Shown piece by piece: positions 33,184-41,991 of a DNA stretch of 64,000 nt. The stretch is from Virgibacillus subterraneus (lineage in GTDB: Bacteria; Bacillota; Bacilli; Bacillales; Amphibacillaceae). The notes beneath the pieces are model-generated. The model worked only from the letters and a program-made list of their open reading frames with translations. It was not told where the DNA came from and made no database searches. The position numbers and the translations under genes are program-made. The number at the start of each line of letters is the position of its first letter. Within the stretch, counting starts at the first letter, position 1. The stretch covers positions 1,116,001 through 1,180,000 of the forward strand of contig NZ_FOEH01000001.1 of assembly GCF_900110695.1 (NCBI RefSeq). The letters run 5' to 3'.

Positions 33184-34066
33184 AACAATGAAAAGGCATT
33201 TAAGAGAAGGAATTAAGAATATTTTCCGTAATGGCTGGATGACAGTAGCTTCTGTTGGTGCAGTAACTATAACGTTACTACTTGTTGGAACTTTTCTTGC
33301 GCTGATGCTTAATCTTAATTTTATGGCTGAAGGTCTTGAAGAAGAAGTTCAAATTGATGCATTAGTTGAACGTACTGCAAATGAAGAACAAATCCAGGAA
33401 ATCAGAGGATCCATTAAAGAAATGGAAGAAGTTAAAAGTGTTGAGTTTTCCTCAAAAGATGAACAGCTTGAACAATTAATATCAGGTATGGGGGAAGAAG
33501 GAGAATCGTGGGAACTATATAAGCAGGAAAATCCTTTAAGTCACGCATACATCGTTAAAGCTGAAGATCCAACCAATACAGAGGCATTAGCACAGAAAAT
33601 TAATTCCTTGGACAATATACAGGAAGTGAATTATGGGAGGGACGTTGTCCATCGTTTATTTCAGTTCAATGAATATGCACGAAATATAGGCTTAGCATTA
33701 ATTGCTGGTTTACTATTTACTGCCATATTTCTCATTTCCAATACGATAAAACTTACGATAATGGCTCGCAGTAAAGAAATTGGAATTATGAAGCTTGTCG
33801 GTGCTACGAATGGATTTATTCGCTGGCCATTCTTCATTGAAGGAATGTTGCTTGGAGCATTAGGAGCTGTCATTCCAATAGCTGGAGTTCTATCTGGTTA
33901 TTACTACCTTGTAAATAATGTTAGTGAAAAGATTACCTATAGTTTTGTAGATTTATTGCCGTTTAATCCATTTGCATGGCAACTTTCGCTCATTATACTA
34001 GCTATTGGCGTTTTCATCGGAATTTGGGGGAGCGTCATGAGTGTTCGTAAATTCCTTAGAGTTTAA
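33173..34066 (+). CDS. ftsX: cell-division membrane protein FtsX
   Basis: The ATG at 33173 overlaps the ftsE stop and lies 8 bp after GAGGTGA, giving 297 aa, the size of B. subtilis FtsX. It has four membrane segments (about 22-44, 172-192, 222-244, 265-285) with a large extracellular loop between the first and second, which contacts the coiled coil of the hydrolase. NTIKLTIMARSKEIGIMKLVGAT is the family signature (two stretches, about 195-217). The partner hydrolase gene follows 46 bp later. Confidence 0.95.
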   Translation: MKFRTMKRHLREGIKNIFRNGWMTVASVGAVTITLLLVGTFLALMLNLNFMAEGLEEEVQIDALVERTANEEQIQEIRGSIKEMEEVKSVEFSSKDEQLEQLISGMGEEGESWELYKQENPLSHAYIVKAEDPTNTEALAQKINSLDNIQEVNYGRDVVHRLFQFNEYARNIGLALIAGLLFTAIFLISNTIKLTIMARSKEIGIMKLVGATNGFIRWPFFIEGMLLGALGAVIPIAGVLSGYYYLVNNVSEKITYSFVDLLPFNPFAWQLSLIILAIGVFIGIWGSVMSVRKFLRV

Positions 34067-34112
34067 ATATTTATACCAACGTGTACATTTTCAGAGGGGG
34101 AAGAGGAAAAGA

Positions 34113-35423
34113 ATGAAAAAAACTGTTTACATGTTTATTGCTGTATTGATAATAGGTTCAGGTTTAGTAGATTGGCAGAAAGTGTCTGCAGAATCAGCTA
34201 GTCAAAAAATTGATGAATTAGAAGAAAAACAAAACGAATTGGATGACAAGAAAAGTAATCTTAACAGTAAGAAGAATAATACAGAAGAAAAGATTGAAGA
34301 CAATCTTAATAAGCAGGAAAGTGTCGGTAATGATATAGATGCCATCAATCAACAGCTTAGTGAAACAAGAAACAAAATTAAGTCAAAGGAAAGTGAAATA
34401 ACTGCAACAAATAATGAAATAAAAGATCTAGAAAAACAAATAAAAGAAATAAACCAAAAGATTGATCAGCTAAAAGAGGAAATAAAAGCAATGAGAGAGC
34501 GGATTAAAGAACGTGAGAAGATGCTTAAAGACCGTCTTCGTGCTATTCAGTCAAATGGTGGAAACATGAAGTATATGGAAGTTATTCTAGGATCACGAAA
34601 CTTTGGTGACTTTATCAGCAGAACTTCAGCAGTAAACACGATAATGGACCAGGACAAAAATATTATGGAAGAACACATGGCAGAAAAGAAATTGATGGAA
34701 GAAAAGAAAGTAGAAGTGGAACAAAAGAAAGATGAAATAGAACAAAAGAAAGCAGAAGTCGAGGAGAAGAAAGCTTCACTTGTGAACCAAAAGAGTGAGT
34801 TAGAGTCGTTAAAATCAACATTAGACGATCAGGCTGCAGAGAAAGAGAAACTAATGGCTGAGCTTGAAGAAGAACATAATCATTTGGAAGAATATAAAAT
34901 GAGTTTAGCTGAGCAAAAACAAGTTTTAAATGATCAAGCTGCTGTTATAGAAAAAGCTAAAAAGTCAGCTCTTGCACAACTTGCAAAAGAAAAGAATAAA
35001 AATTCTTCATCTAGTGGTGCAAGTCTAAGCGCGGGTGGAAGTGGAATTTTCAGTTGGCCATCACAAGGTAGACTATCTTCCACGTACGGTTCAAGAAGTC
35101 TGGGGTATCACTATGGATTGGATATTGCTGCATCGACAGGAACTACCATAAAAACTGCTGCTGCGGGTGTTGTAACAAGATCTGCTTATTCAACTAGCTA
35201 TGGAAATGTTGTGTATGTTTACCATCCACAATATAATAAGTCTACTGTTTATGCGCATATGTCAAGTCGATCTGTTGGATATGGCCAAAATGTATCAGCA
35301 GGACAGAAGTTGGGAGAAATAGGTAATACTGGGAGGTCATACGGAGCTCATCTTCACTTTGAGGTCCATAATGGAGAGTGGAGCCAACACGGTGGTATAA
35401 ATCCAATGCCATTTCTAAAGTAA
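34113..35423 (+). CDS. FtsEX-linked coiled-coil M23 peptidoglycan hydrolase
   Basis: A secreted cell-wall endopeptidase. The ATG at 34113 behind GAGGGGG/AAGAGGA gives 436 aa with a signal peptide (about 1-28, cut near SAE). Residues about 30-300 are a long coiled coil; the stretch AIQSNGG...VILGSRNFGDFISR closely follows the regulatory coil of B. subtilis CwlO. The catalytic part, however, is not NlpC/P60 but M23/LytM (about 315-436): HYGLDIA with His and Asp ligands and HLHFEVH. It thus joins a CwlO-type FtsX-responsive coil to an EnvC/LytM-like peptidase that keeps its zinc ligands. Its place right after ftsEX supports control by FtsX. Confidence 0.92.
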   Translation: MKKTVYMFIAVLIIGSGLVDWQKVSAESASQKIDELEEKQNELDDKKSNLNSKKNNTEEKIEDNLNKQESVGNDIDAINQQLSETRNKIKSKESEITATNNEIKDLEKQIKEINQKIDQLKEEIKAMRERIKEREKMLKDRLRAIQSNGGNMKYMEVILGSRNFGDFISRTSAVNTIMDQDKNIMEEHMAEKKLMEEKKVEVEQKKDEIEQKKAEVEEKKASLVNQKSELESLKSTLDDQAAEKEKLMAELEEEHNHLEEYKMSLAEQKQVLNDQAAVIEKAKKSALAQLAKEKNKNSSSSGASLSAGGSGIFSWPSQGRLSSTYGSRSLGYHYGLDIAASTGTTIKTAAAGVVTRSAYSTSYGNVVYVYHPQYNKSTVYAHMSSRSVGYGQNVSAGQKLGEIGNTGRSYGAHLHFEVHNGEWSQHGGINPMPFLK

Positions 35424-35469
35424 TTTTTATGAATGTATTTGCAATTTGATTGAATAAACTATAATATTA

Positions 35470-35502
35470 AAGGCATCGCACATTACGGTGTGATGCCTTT
35501 TT
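35470..35502 (+). terminator. terminator of ftsEX-hydrolase operon
   Basis: AGGCATCGCAC pairs with GTGTGATGCCT (one G-U) around ATTACG; TTTTT follows. Confidence 0.8.
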
Positions 35503-35627
35503 AGATATCAAAAGGACAAGCCGACATTGAAAAAATTGACTGTACTATTAATGTGATTTATTTATGGCAGTCTTATATTTCTACTGGAAAGACCCATCAT
35601 CAAATACATACAAGTTGGGGTGAAGGA

Positions 35628-37088
35628 ATGAATCTTCGTAAGCAACATATTATAATTATTTTATTTGCCGCCTTACTCTTAGGTTTTGCAGGTGCATATT
35701 TCGGTGTTAAATTAGCACAGCCTGATACTTTGCCGGAACAGATACAAGAGACTAATAAAGAAGCACCAAATACATCTCAAGAGACAAGTGCACCACCAGA
35801 AAACATCGAAAAGGTATCACAGGCTTTTAATTTAATAAAAGACAACTACCTGAATGACGTAGATGATAAACAATTAATTGAAGGTGCTATACAAGGCATG
35901 CTTACAACGTTGGAGGATCCATATAGTTCTTATATGGATGTGGAAACTATGGAACGATTTAACGAAACGATTGAATCTTCATTTGAGGGTATTGGTGCTG
36001 AAGTTAGTACAGTCAATGGGAAGGTAACAATTGTTGCCCCTATTAAAGATTCTCCTGCGGAAGAAGCTGGACTTAGGCCAAATGATAAGATTCTAAGCGT
36101 TGATGACGAAAGTGTCGTTGGTATGGATTTATATGACGCTGTAGAAAAAATACGGGGAGAAAAGGGTTCAGAAGTTGTACTTGAAATTCAACGTACTGGT
36201 GTATCTGACCCATTTGATGTGAAAATTGTTCGCGATGACATTCCAGTGGAAACAGTATATTCAGAGGTGAAAACAGTTGATGGCAAGAAGACTGGTGTTA
36301 TTGAGATAACAACTTTCTCTGAAAATACAGCAAAAGATTTCTCGAAAGAGCTAAAAAAACTGGAAGATAAGAACATAGAAGGGTTAGTTGTTGATGTTCG
36401 AGGTAATCCTGGTGGACTATTGACAGCTGTTGAGGATATTCTAAAGAACTTTATTCCTAAGAATATGCCTTACTTACAAGTAGAAAATCAAAAAGGTGAA
36501 AAGTCTAAGTCATTTTCGGAACTAGAAGAGAAAAAACCATATCCAATTAGCGTAATTATTGATGAAGGAAGTGCTTCAGCATCTGAAATTCTTGCTGTTG
36601 CGATGAAGGAAGCAGGCTATGATGTAGTTGGTACTAAAAGTTATGGGAAAGGGACTGTTCAACAAGCAGTTCCTATGGGTGACGGTAGTACAATTAAACT
36701 GACTTTCTTCAAGTGGCTTTCACCAAAAGGCACATGGATCCATGAAAAAGGTGTTAAACCAACAGAGAAAGTGGAGCAACCAGATTATTATTTCACAAAT
36801 CCTGTTCAAGTTGAAGATTCTATTGCTTACAACCATACGGGTGATAAGGTGGAGAATGTCCAGGTAATGCTTAAAGGATTAGACTATAAGCCAGGCAGAA
36901 CAGATGGTTATTTCAGTAAAGAAACTGAAAAGGCTGTTCAAGCTTTTCAAGCTGACAATGATTTGGAAGTTACTGGTGAAATAAATGAAAAGACTGCTGG
37001 GCAAATACAGGCAAAAATAGTTGAGAAAGTTCGTGATGGTGATGACGATCGACAAAAGGAAAAAGCATTAAACGTGTTATATGAATAG
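35628..37088 (+). CDS. ctpB: carboxyl-terminal PDZ protease CtpB
   Basis: Serine protease of the CtpA family; in B. subtilis it cuts SpoIVFA (and SpoIVFB partner signals) to fire sigma-K during sporulation. The ATG at 35628 follows GGGGTGAAGG and gives 486 aa. Order: membrane anchor (about 7-27), helical region, PDZ (about 115-195), S41 protease core with Ser at about 315-317 (GSASASE), Lys341 (YGKGTVQQ) and Gln345, and a C-terminal peptidoglycan-binding domain (VQVMLKGLDYKPGRTDG..., about 415-470). An upstream in-frame extension lacks a ribosome site. Confidence 0.93.
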   Translation: MNLRKQHIIIILFAALLLGFAGAYFGVKLAQPDTLPEQIQETNKEAPNTSQETSAPPENIEKVSQAFNLIKDNYLNDVDDKQLIEGAIQGMLTTLEDPYSSYMDVETMERFNETIESSFEGIGAEVSTVNGKVTIVAPIKDSPAEEAGLRPNDKILSVDDESVVGMDLYDAVEKIRGEKGSEVVLEIQRTGVSDPFDVKIVRDDIPVETVYSEVKTVDGKKTGVIEITTFSENTAKDFSKELKKLEDKNIEGLVVDVRGNPGGLLTAVEDILKNFIPKNMPYLQVENQKGEKSKSFSELEEKKPYPISVIIDEGSASASEILAVAMKEAGYDVVGTKSYGKGTVQQAVPMGDGSTIKLTFFKWLSPKGTWIHEKGVKPTEKVEQPDYYFTNPVQVEDSIAYNHTGDKVENVQVMLKGLDYKPGRTDGYFSKETEKAVQAFQADNDLEVTGEINEKTAGQIQAKIVEKVRDGDDDRQKEKALNVLYE

Positions 37089-37096
37089 ATATGCTG

Positions 37097-37128
37097 TCCG
37101 CGGGTAATGCCCGCGGATTTCCTTTTTT
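37097..37128 (+). terminator. terminator of ctpB
   Basis: Perfect TCCGCGGG/CCCGCGGA stem with a TAATG loop and a T-rich tail. Confidence 0.9.
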
Positions 37129-37222
37129 AACAAAGATTTAATTCTAGCAGGAATTTAATCGACAAATATCGAATATAGCTAAAGAAGACTATGTATTGCA
37201 TCCGTGCTGGAAGGTGATTATA

Positions 37223-38413
37223 TTGGCAGAATCTTGGTTTATAGAACTAGCGAAAGGTATAGGAAGGCTTTTTTTGAATCCAATGTTCTACTGGACATTC
37301 ATATTGGTTTTATTAGCCGGATACAAACGGATTCGCAGAGAGCGGAATAATTTTGGTTTTAAATTATTTGACATTTTTTCAGAATGGAAAAATACGTGGT
37401 TCCTATCCATTATCTCAGGATTACTTATTTCCATCGTCCTTGTTGGTTCTGGTATGATCTTTTCCTATGAGACAATTCTTCTTTTGAGTATAGTGACGAT
37501 TGGGTTAAGTATAACATTGCGATTCTCGATGCTGTCAGCAAGTTATACAATTGGTATTACATATATGATTCTTTTGTTAATGCCATTTATTCTTGAACAA
37601 CAAGATATTGTAGATGATGACATGTTTTCAAATACAAATTTCGTCGGTTTAAGTTTACTAGTTGCCATTCTTCTAACTGTTGAAGCACTTCTTTTGAAAC
37701 GTAACACCCGCAATACGACCTTTCCGGATTTGGAACTTGGGCGTCGTGGTGTATGGGCAGGTATGCATCATATTAAGAAATTAAGTATAATTCCATTTTT
37801 TGTTGTGATACCATCTGGACTCATTACACCAATCGTACCATTTTGGCCATATTTTGGAATGAATGGTGAGACATATAGTTTGTTGCTTGTACCGTTTTTG
37901 CTGGGCTTTGATCATATTGTAAGAGGAAATATTCCAGAAAAAGCTGCAGTACATATAGCGAGATCAATTCACATTCTGAGTTTGTTTGTATTGATGCTTG
38001 CAGTTGGAAGTATATATGTAGGCTGGCTATCGTTAGTTGCAGTGGTAGTGGCGATATTAGGAAGAGAGTATATCAATTACAGGCATCGCATATCAGATAA
38101 AGAAAAACCTAATTATTTTAATAAAAATGAGCGTGGTTTAAAAGTGCTGGCAGTCATTCCAAGAACTCCTGCTGATCGATTAGGAATCCTAGTTGGTGAG
38201 ACAATTGTTAAAGTGAATCGCCAAAGTATTAATAATATGGATGAATTCTATTACGGGTTGCAGGATAGTGGCGCATTTTTTAAGCTAGAGATTATTGGTG
38301 ATAATGGAGAAATAAGATATGTGCAAAGTGCATTATATGAAGAGGATCATCATGAATTAGGAATTATTAGTACAAGTAATCGCTATCAGGACAATAAAAC
38401 AAAAGCAAATTGA
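37223..38413 (+). CDS. minJ: division-site topology protein MinJ
   Basis: Bridges DivIVA and MinD so that division does not recur at used sites; in B. subtilis it also affects swarming. I take TTG at 37223, 7 bp after GGAAGGTGA, giving 396 aa and a start (AESWFIELAKGIGRLFLNP) like MinJ, whose usual length is 397. About seven to eight membrane segments fill residues 20-290, and a PDZ-like domain (VLAVIPRTPADRLGILVGETIVKVN, split about 313-338) forms the C-terminus. Following ctpB it matches B. subtilis order. Confidence 0.93.
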   Translation: MAESWFIELAKGIGRLFLNPMFYWTFILVLLAGYKRIRRERNNFGFKLFDIFSEWKNTWFLSIISGLLISIVLVGSGMIFSYETILLLSIVTIGLSITLRFSMLSASYTIGITYMILLLMPFILEQQDIVDDDMFSNTNFVGLSLLVAILLTVEALLLKRNTRNTTFPDLELGRRGVWAGMHHIKKLSIIPFFVVIPSGLITPIVPFWPYFGMNGETYSLLLVPFLLGFDHIVRGNIPEKAAVHIARSIHILSLFVLMLAVGSIYVGWLSLVAVVVAILGREYINYRHRISDKEKPNYFNKNERGLKVLAVIPRTPADRLGILVGETIVKVNRQSINNMDEFYYGLQDSGAFFKLEIIGDNGEIRYVQSALYEEDHHELGIISTSNRYQDNKTKAN

Positions 38414-38433
38414 TTTTTAGTTAAATCTTAATA

Positions 38434-38478
38434 GAGGTAATGAAGTATATGTGCAAGTACTTCATTACCTCTTTTTTT
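38434..38478 (+). terminator. terminator of minJ
   Basis: A perfect 14-bp stem, GAGGTAATGAAGTA with its complement, followed by T7-8. Confidence 0.9.
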
Positions 38479-38504
38479 TAGTAAATACATAAGTGAACGA
38501 AGGA

Positions 38505-38580
38505 ACTCGCCATTAAGAGTTGCACTCCAATGTATAAGGGGTTCTAAGAAAGCAGAATTGATCTTATAAGAAACCCGGTT
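38505..38580. repeat. probable remnant of dispersed repeat
   Basis: CTCGCCATTAAGAGTTGCACTCC and AAGGGGTTCT, read on the minus strand, contain GTGCAAC and GAACCCC like the repeat copies elsewhere in the window. Otherwise the 38.48-38.67 kb stretch holds nothing recognisable. Confidence 0.3.
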
Positions 38581-38674
38581 AAAGAATGCTAGGATTTCTA
38601 ATGAAATAAGAGTTAAACACTATTATAACAGTAAAAACAAATATAACTGTTTATTCACAAAATAGTTTAAAATC

Positions 38675-38717
38675 AGTGATTTGAATCACTCGCGAATGTC
38701 TTTAATTTTCGTATGAT
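38675..38717 (+). promoter_or_regulatory. FNR-type operator and promoter of the nitric oxide reductase operon
   Basis: AGTGATTTGAATCACT (38675-38690) fits the CRP/FNR pattern TGTGA-N6-TCACA. TATGAT at 38712-38717 is a good -10; with a start 7 bp later the operator centre lies at -41.5, the classical class II activating position. Confidence 0.75.
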
Positions 38718-38785
38718 AAACCAGATCATAAAACTAATGATTTAGTCCTTTATGATTAGGTAACATATACGGGAGGTTATTTAAT

Positions 38786-39307
38786 ATGGTGCAAACAGTT
38801 GCGTGGATTGTTAGTTTATTCTTCATGCTTATGGTTGTAGCGGTTTTTAGCTTTGTAGCGTGGAAGTCCAAGGAAAAGAGAGAGTATGAACCAATTAAGA
38901 AGAAATGGTATAAGGCTCGTACATTTTATGGAATCACTTTAGTATCCTTAATGTTGATCATCACTATTTATACGTTAAGAGAACTACCTTATAATCAACC
39001 AGTTTATGGTGCTGGAAATGATCCAACAATAGTTGATGTAGAAGCACTTCAATTTGGCTGGAATATGAATCAAACAGAATTCTCAGTAGGTGAACCTGTT
39101 GAATTTCACGTAACAAGTAAAGATGTTAATCACGGTTTTGGGATTTATGATGAAGAGATGAATATGATTGCTCAGACACAAGCTATGCCGGACTATACCA
39201 ACAAAGTGTATATTACATTTGATGAACCCGGAACATATGAAATTCTTTGTCTGGAGTACTGTGGTACAGCCCATCATTTAATGAAAACAAAAATTGAAGT
39301 TAAGTAA
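38786..39307 (+). CDS. CuA-domain subunit of a NOR-like haem-copper reductase
   Basis: Cytochrome c oxidase subunit II-like protein that takes electrons at a binuclear CuA centre. The 173-aa protein has two N-terminal membrane helices (about 4-26, 45-64) and an outer cupredoxin domain with a full CuA set: His116 (VNHGFG), Cys155, Glu157, Cys159, His163 and Met166 (CLEYCGTAHHLM). The ATG at 38786 follows GGGAGG. The next gene encodes the catalytic subunit, and the operon has an FNR box. Paired with a subunit I lacking the oxidase tyrosine, it fits the CuA nitric oxide reductase (CuANOR, sNOR family) known from Bacillus azotoformans; a ba3-like oxidase is the alternative. Confidence 0.88.
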   Translation: MVQTVAWIVSLFFMLMVVAVFSFVAWKSKEKREYEPIKKKWYKARTFYGITLVSLMLIITIYTLRELPYNQPVYGAGNDPTIVDVEALQFGWNMNQTEFSVGEPVEFHVTSKDVNHGFGIYDEEMNMIAQTQAMPDYTNKVYITFDEPGTYEILCLEYCGTAHHLMKTKIEVK

Positions 39308-39330
39308 TAAAGAGGTGGAGGTGAAAAAAG

Positions 39331-40803
39331 ATGGAAACAACAATGAAGTCACGTAGTAATTTGGTTGTAAGTTATATAACTGTTGGTGGAATTGTAATTA
39401 TAGTCATGATGATTTTTGGAATTTTAATGCTATTAGCTCAGGGTGGAGTATTGGATTTACCTGCTGCTTCATTTTATCAGTTTCTGACAATTCACGGGAC
39501 TGGTATGGTTGGTGCTGCGGCATTAGCAGCTGCTGGTGTTATGTGGTATTTTCTTAGCCATTATGTAGATCTATCAAAAAAGGTTATGTCAATTAACTTA
39601 GTACTGTTCCTTGTAGGAGTAGTAATGGTTATCATTGGAGTATTTTCATTTAAGTATGCTAGCTCATGGACATTTTTATACCCATTACCAGCGCTTTCTG
39701 CAAGTGCCTGGGGGACTGTCGGACCATTGCTTTACTTGTTCGGTATGCTTATATTGGGAATTGGTTTCTTATTATTTTATTTGGATTCTGGTAGAGCTAT
39801 TATAAAAAAACACGGAAGCCTAGCAAAAGGTTTGGGATGGGATGTTATCTCTGGTAAAAAGTCGGAGAAAGATGCTCCATCAGGTGCCGTTGTGGCAAGT
39901 ACAATGGTAACAATCGTTAACATAACAGCTCTAACAGCAGGTGCAACCGTACTAATTATGAATATAATCAATGTGATTAATCCTGCGATTACATTTGATC
40001 CATTATTGGCGAAAAACCTGACATATGCATTCGGACATATTTTTGCTAACTCGATTATTTACATGGGTGTAATAGCGGTATATGAAATACTGCCACGATA
40101 TACAAATCGTCCTTGGAAATCCAGTAAAGCATTTTTGATTGCATGGACAATGTCAACGGTATTCACGTTAATAATATATACACACCACTTGTTGATGGAC
40201 TCGGTAATGCCTAATTGGATGTTAATTATGGGACAGATTCTATCGTACGCAAATGGACTGCCAGTACTTGTTGTTACAGCTTATGGTGCATTAATGATTG
40301 TCTACAAATCAGGTATTAAATGGGATATGGCATCTGGTTTGATTTACATGTCTATGTTTGGTTGGGTAGTCGGAGTTGTACCTGCAATCGTCGACGCTAC
40401 AATTGTCGTTAACCATGTTATGCATAACACAAAATGGGTTCCGGGACATTTTCACATGTATATGGCACTCGGAGCATGTGCAATGATTTTTGGATTTATG
40501 TATTTTCTTGCAAAGGAAGATAGTAACATGAAGACATATATATTGGATAAAATTGCGTTTATTGCCTTTACCCTATCTATTGTTGGGTTAAGTGGATCTT
40601 TCCTTGTATCGGGGGCATTAAGCACTCCAAGAAGATGGGCAACGCACATTCCTGAATGGATGGCTCCTGCTGTATTTGGAGCAGTTGCGGGTGTGTTTGC
40701 TGTTCTATCTGTTACCGTATTTGTTATTCACTTTATTCGTTATATTAATAAGCGAAATAAAGTGAACGCAAAAGAAGATTTGAAAGATAAGAAATTGGCG
40801 TGA
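39331..40803 (+). CDS. haem-copper subunit I, probable CuA-type nitric oxide reductase
   Basis: Predicted to reduce 2 NO to N2O in the membrane. The 490-aa protein has about 12-13 helices and all metal ligands of the superfamily: His in TIHGTGMV (low-spin haem), His236 (FGHIFAN), His285-His286 (YTHHL) and His373/His375 (VPGHFHMY). The residue four after His236 is Asn240; oxygen reductases of families A and B have there the Tyr cross-linked to His. No proton-channel pattern typical of A family is evident. This, the CuA partner and an FNR box beside nirK favour NO reductase. ATG at 39331 after GAGGTGGAGGTG. Confidence 0.85.
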   Translation: METTMKSRSNLVVSYITVGGIVIIVMMIFGILMLLAQGGVLDLPAASFYQFLTIHGTGMVGAAALAAAGVMWYFLSHYVDLSKKVMSINLVLFLVGVVMVIIGVFSFKYASSWTFLYPLPALSASAWGTVGPLLYLFGMLILGIGFLLFYLDSGRAIIKKHGSLAKGLGWDVISGKKSEKDAPSGAVVASTMVTIVNITALTAGATVLIMNIINVINPAITFDPLLAKNLTYAFGHIFANSIIYMGVIAVYEILPRYTNRPWKSSKAFLIAWTMSTVFTLIIYTHHLLMDSVMPNWMLIMGQILSYANGLPVLVVTAYGALMIVYKSGIKWDMASGLIYMSMFGWVVGVVPAIVDATIVVNHVMHNTKWVPGHFHMYMALGACAMIFGFMYFLAKEDSNMKTYILDKIAFIAFTLSIVGLSGSFLVSGALSTPRRWATHIPEWMAPAVFGAVAGVFAVLSVTVFVIHFIRYINKRNKVNAKEDLKDKKLA

Positions 40804-40825
40804 CTTGTAGGAGGGAAATGATCTG

Positions 40826-41383
40826 ATGTTACAGACAAAGTATGGGTTTCTATTGTTCGTATTATTGATCATTCCGCCTATACGAAATTTGATGGAATCC
40901 GTAATGGTAGTCCATATGCTTGTGCAAATTCCGTTATTGATTATATCTGGTTGGTTGATATCCGGCTATTTTCAGTGCAAGTTTCCAGGCTTTTTTTCTA
41001 AGTGGAATAGTAATGGTGTTCCGGGAATTATATTGGTTGTATTTCTTATAACCTATTGGATGATCCCGCGTACATTGGACGAAGCACTGAATGCGTGGTA
41101 TATTGAGCTATTCAAAATTGTCAGTTTACCATTTTTGGTGGGGATTCCGCTTCAGGATAGCTGGAAGAAACTTAATTCTCTTGGCAGAAGTTTTATTATT
41201 TTTAATTTTATCCTCATGTCTGGTTTAATGGCATGGCTATATATTGATGCTCCTGTACGCTTATGTAATAACTATTTGGAGGTCGAGCAAAAAGTGCTTG
41301 GGTGGGGATTTTTAATTATTACAGTGAGCATTGTTTTGTATATGCTTCAAAATGTGTTTACCGATCATTCGGAAGGCACATAA
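40826..41383 (+). CDS. membrane protein of the nitric oxide reductase operon (185 aa)
   Basis: The ATG at 40826 follows GTAGGAGGG, 22 bp after the subunit I gene, so it belongs to the operon. The protein has about five to six hydrophobic helices and few charged residues; a Cys-containing loop (RLCNNYLEVE, about 144-153) and GYFQCKFPGFF (about 46-56) stand out. No metal-binding cluster or known domain is recognised. By position it may be an assembly factor or a third subunit of the reductase. Confidence 0.75.
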   Translation: MLQTKYGFLLFVLLIIPPIRNLMESVMVVHMLVQIPLLIISGWLISGYFQCKFPGFFSKWNSNGVPGIILVVFLITYWMIPRTLDEALNAWYIELFKIVSLPFLVGIPLQDSWKKLNSLGRSFIIFNFILMSGLMAWLYIDAPVRLCNNYLEVEQKVLGWGFLIITVSIVLYMLQNVFTDHSEGT

Positions 41384-41481
41384 CTAGGAAAATATCTTGG
41401 CAGGACTATCAATAATAGACCTGTCGGGATATTTTTTATTTAGGCTCTGTTCGTTGATTTTGTTGCTCTTTAAATTTGCTA

Positions 41482-41632
41482 CGGTTATGAGAACGCGCTG
41501 TTTAAATCGAATGGAACGCGTCTTCATTAGGGTTATGAGAACGCGAAAGCTGTTTAAATTGAATAAAACGCGTCTTCATTAGGGTTATGAGAACGCAAAA
41601 GCTGTTTAAATAGAATAAAACGCGTCTTCATA
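41482..41632. repeat. three tandem copies of a 52-bp repeat
   Basis: Units at 41482-41529 (48 bp, lacking four bases), 41530-41581 and 41582-41632 share GGTTATGAGAACGCG, GCTGTTTAAAT, GAATAAAACGCG and TCTTCAT with few differences. Within each unit GAACGCG and CGCGT can pair. The array lies between the NO reductase operon and nirK and encodes no convincing protein. Confidence 0.9.
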
Positions 41633-41860
41633 GGACGAAAGGACCTGGTCGAGTATTTCTCTGTATTGTGTCGCAGTTAATACCTTTTCTGTCAGAAACA
41701 ACAATTTTGTAGACAATAGCCTTTATATTTTTATACGCGTTTCCATCAATGCTCATTTACGCACAAATTAAGCTTGTAATAATAATTATTAATACTTTCA
41801 TACAAAGGATTTACACTATATTTACTATTGACATATATTGTTCACAAATTCACAAGGATT

Positions 41861-41903
41861 AGTGATTTGAATCACATGTAGGATTTTAGGTCTATCGTAA
41901 ACT
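41861..41903 (+). promoter_or_regulatory. FNR-type operator and promoter of nirK
   Basis: AGTGATTTGAATCACA (41861-41876) is identical in 15 of 16 bases to the NO reductase operator. TAAACT at 41898-41903 would be the -10, which again puts the operator at -41.5. Confidence 0.7.
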
Positions 41904-41991
41904 TAAATTGTAAGGGAGAGATAGTCACAGAATGAAAAGTGAATAGTCACTCCATATACTAAAACAATAAAATTTAAGAGGGGTGTTTTGA

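Noticed and set aside
41397-41582. 61-codon frame across the tandem repeat
   Set aside because: It is produced by the repeat units and has no initiation signal.
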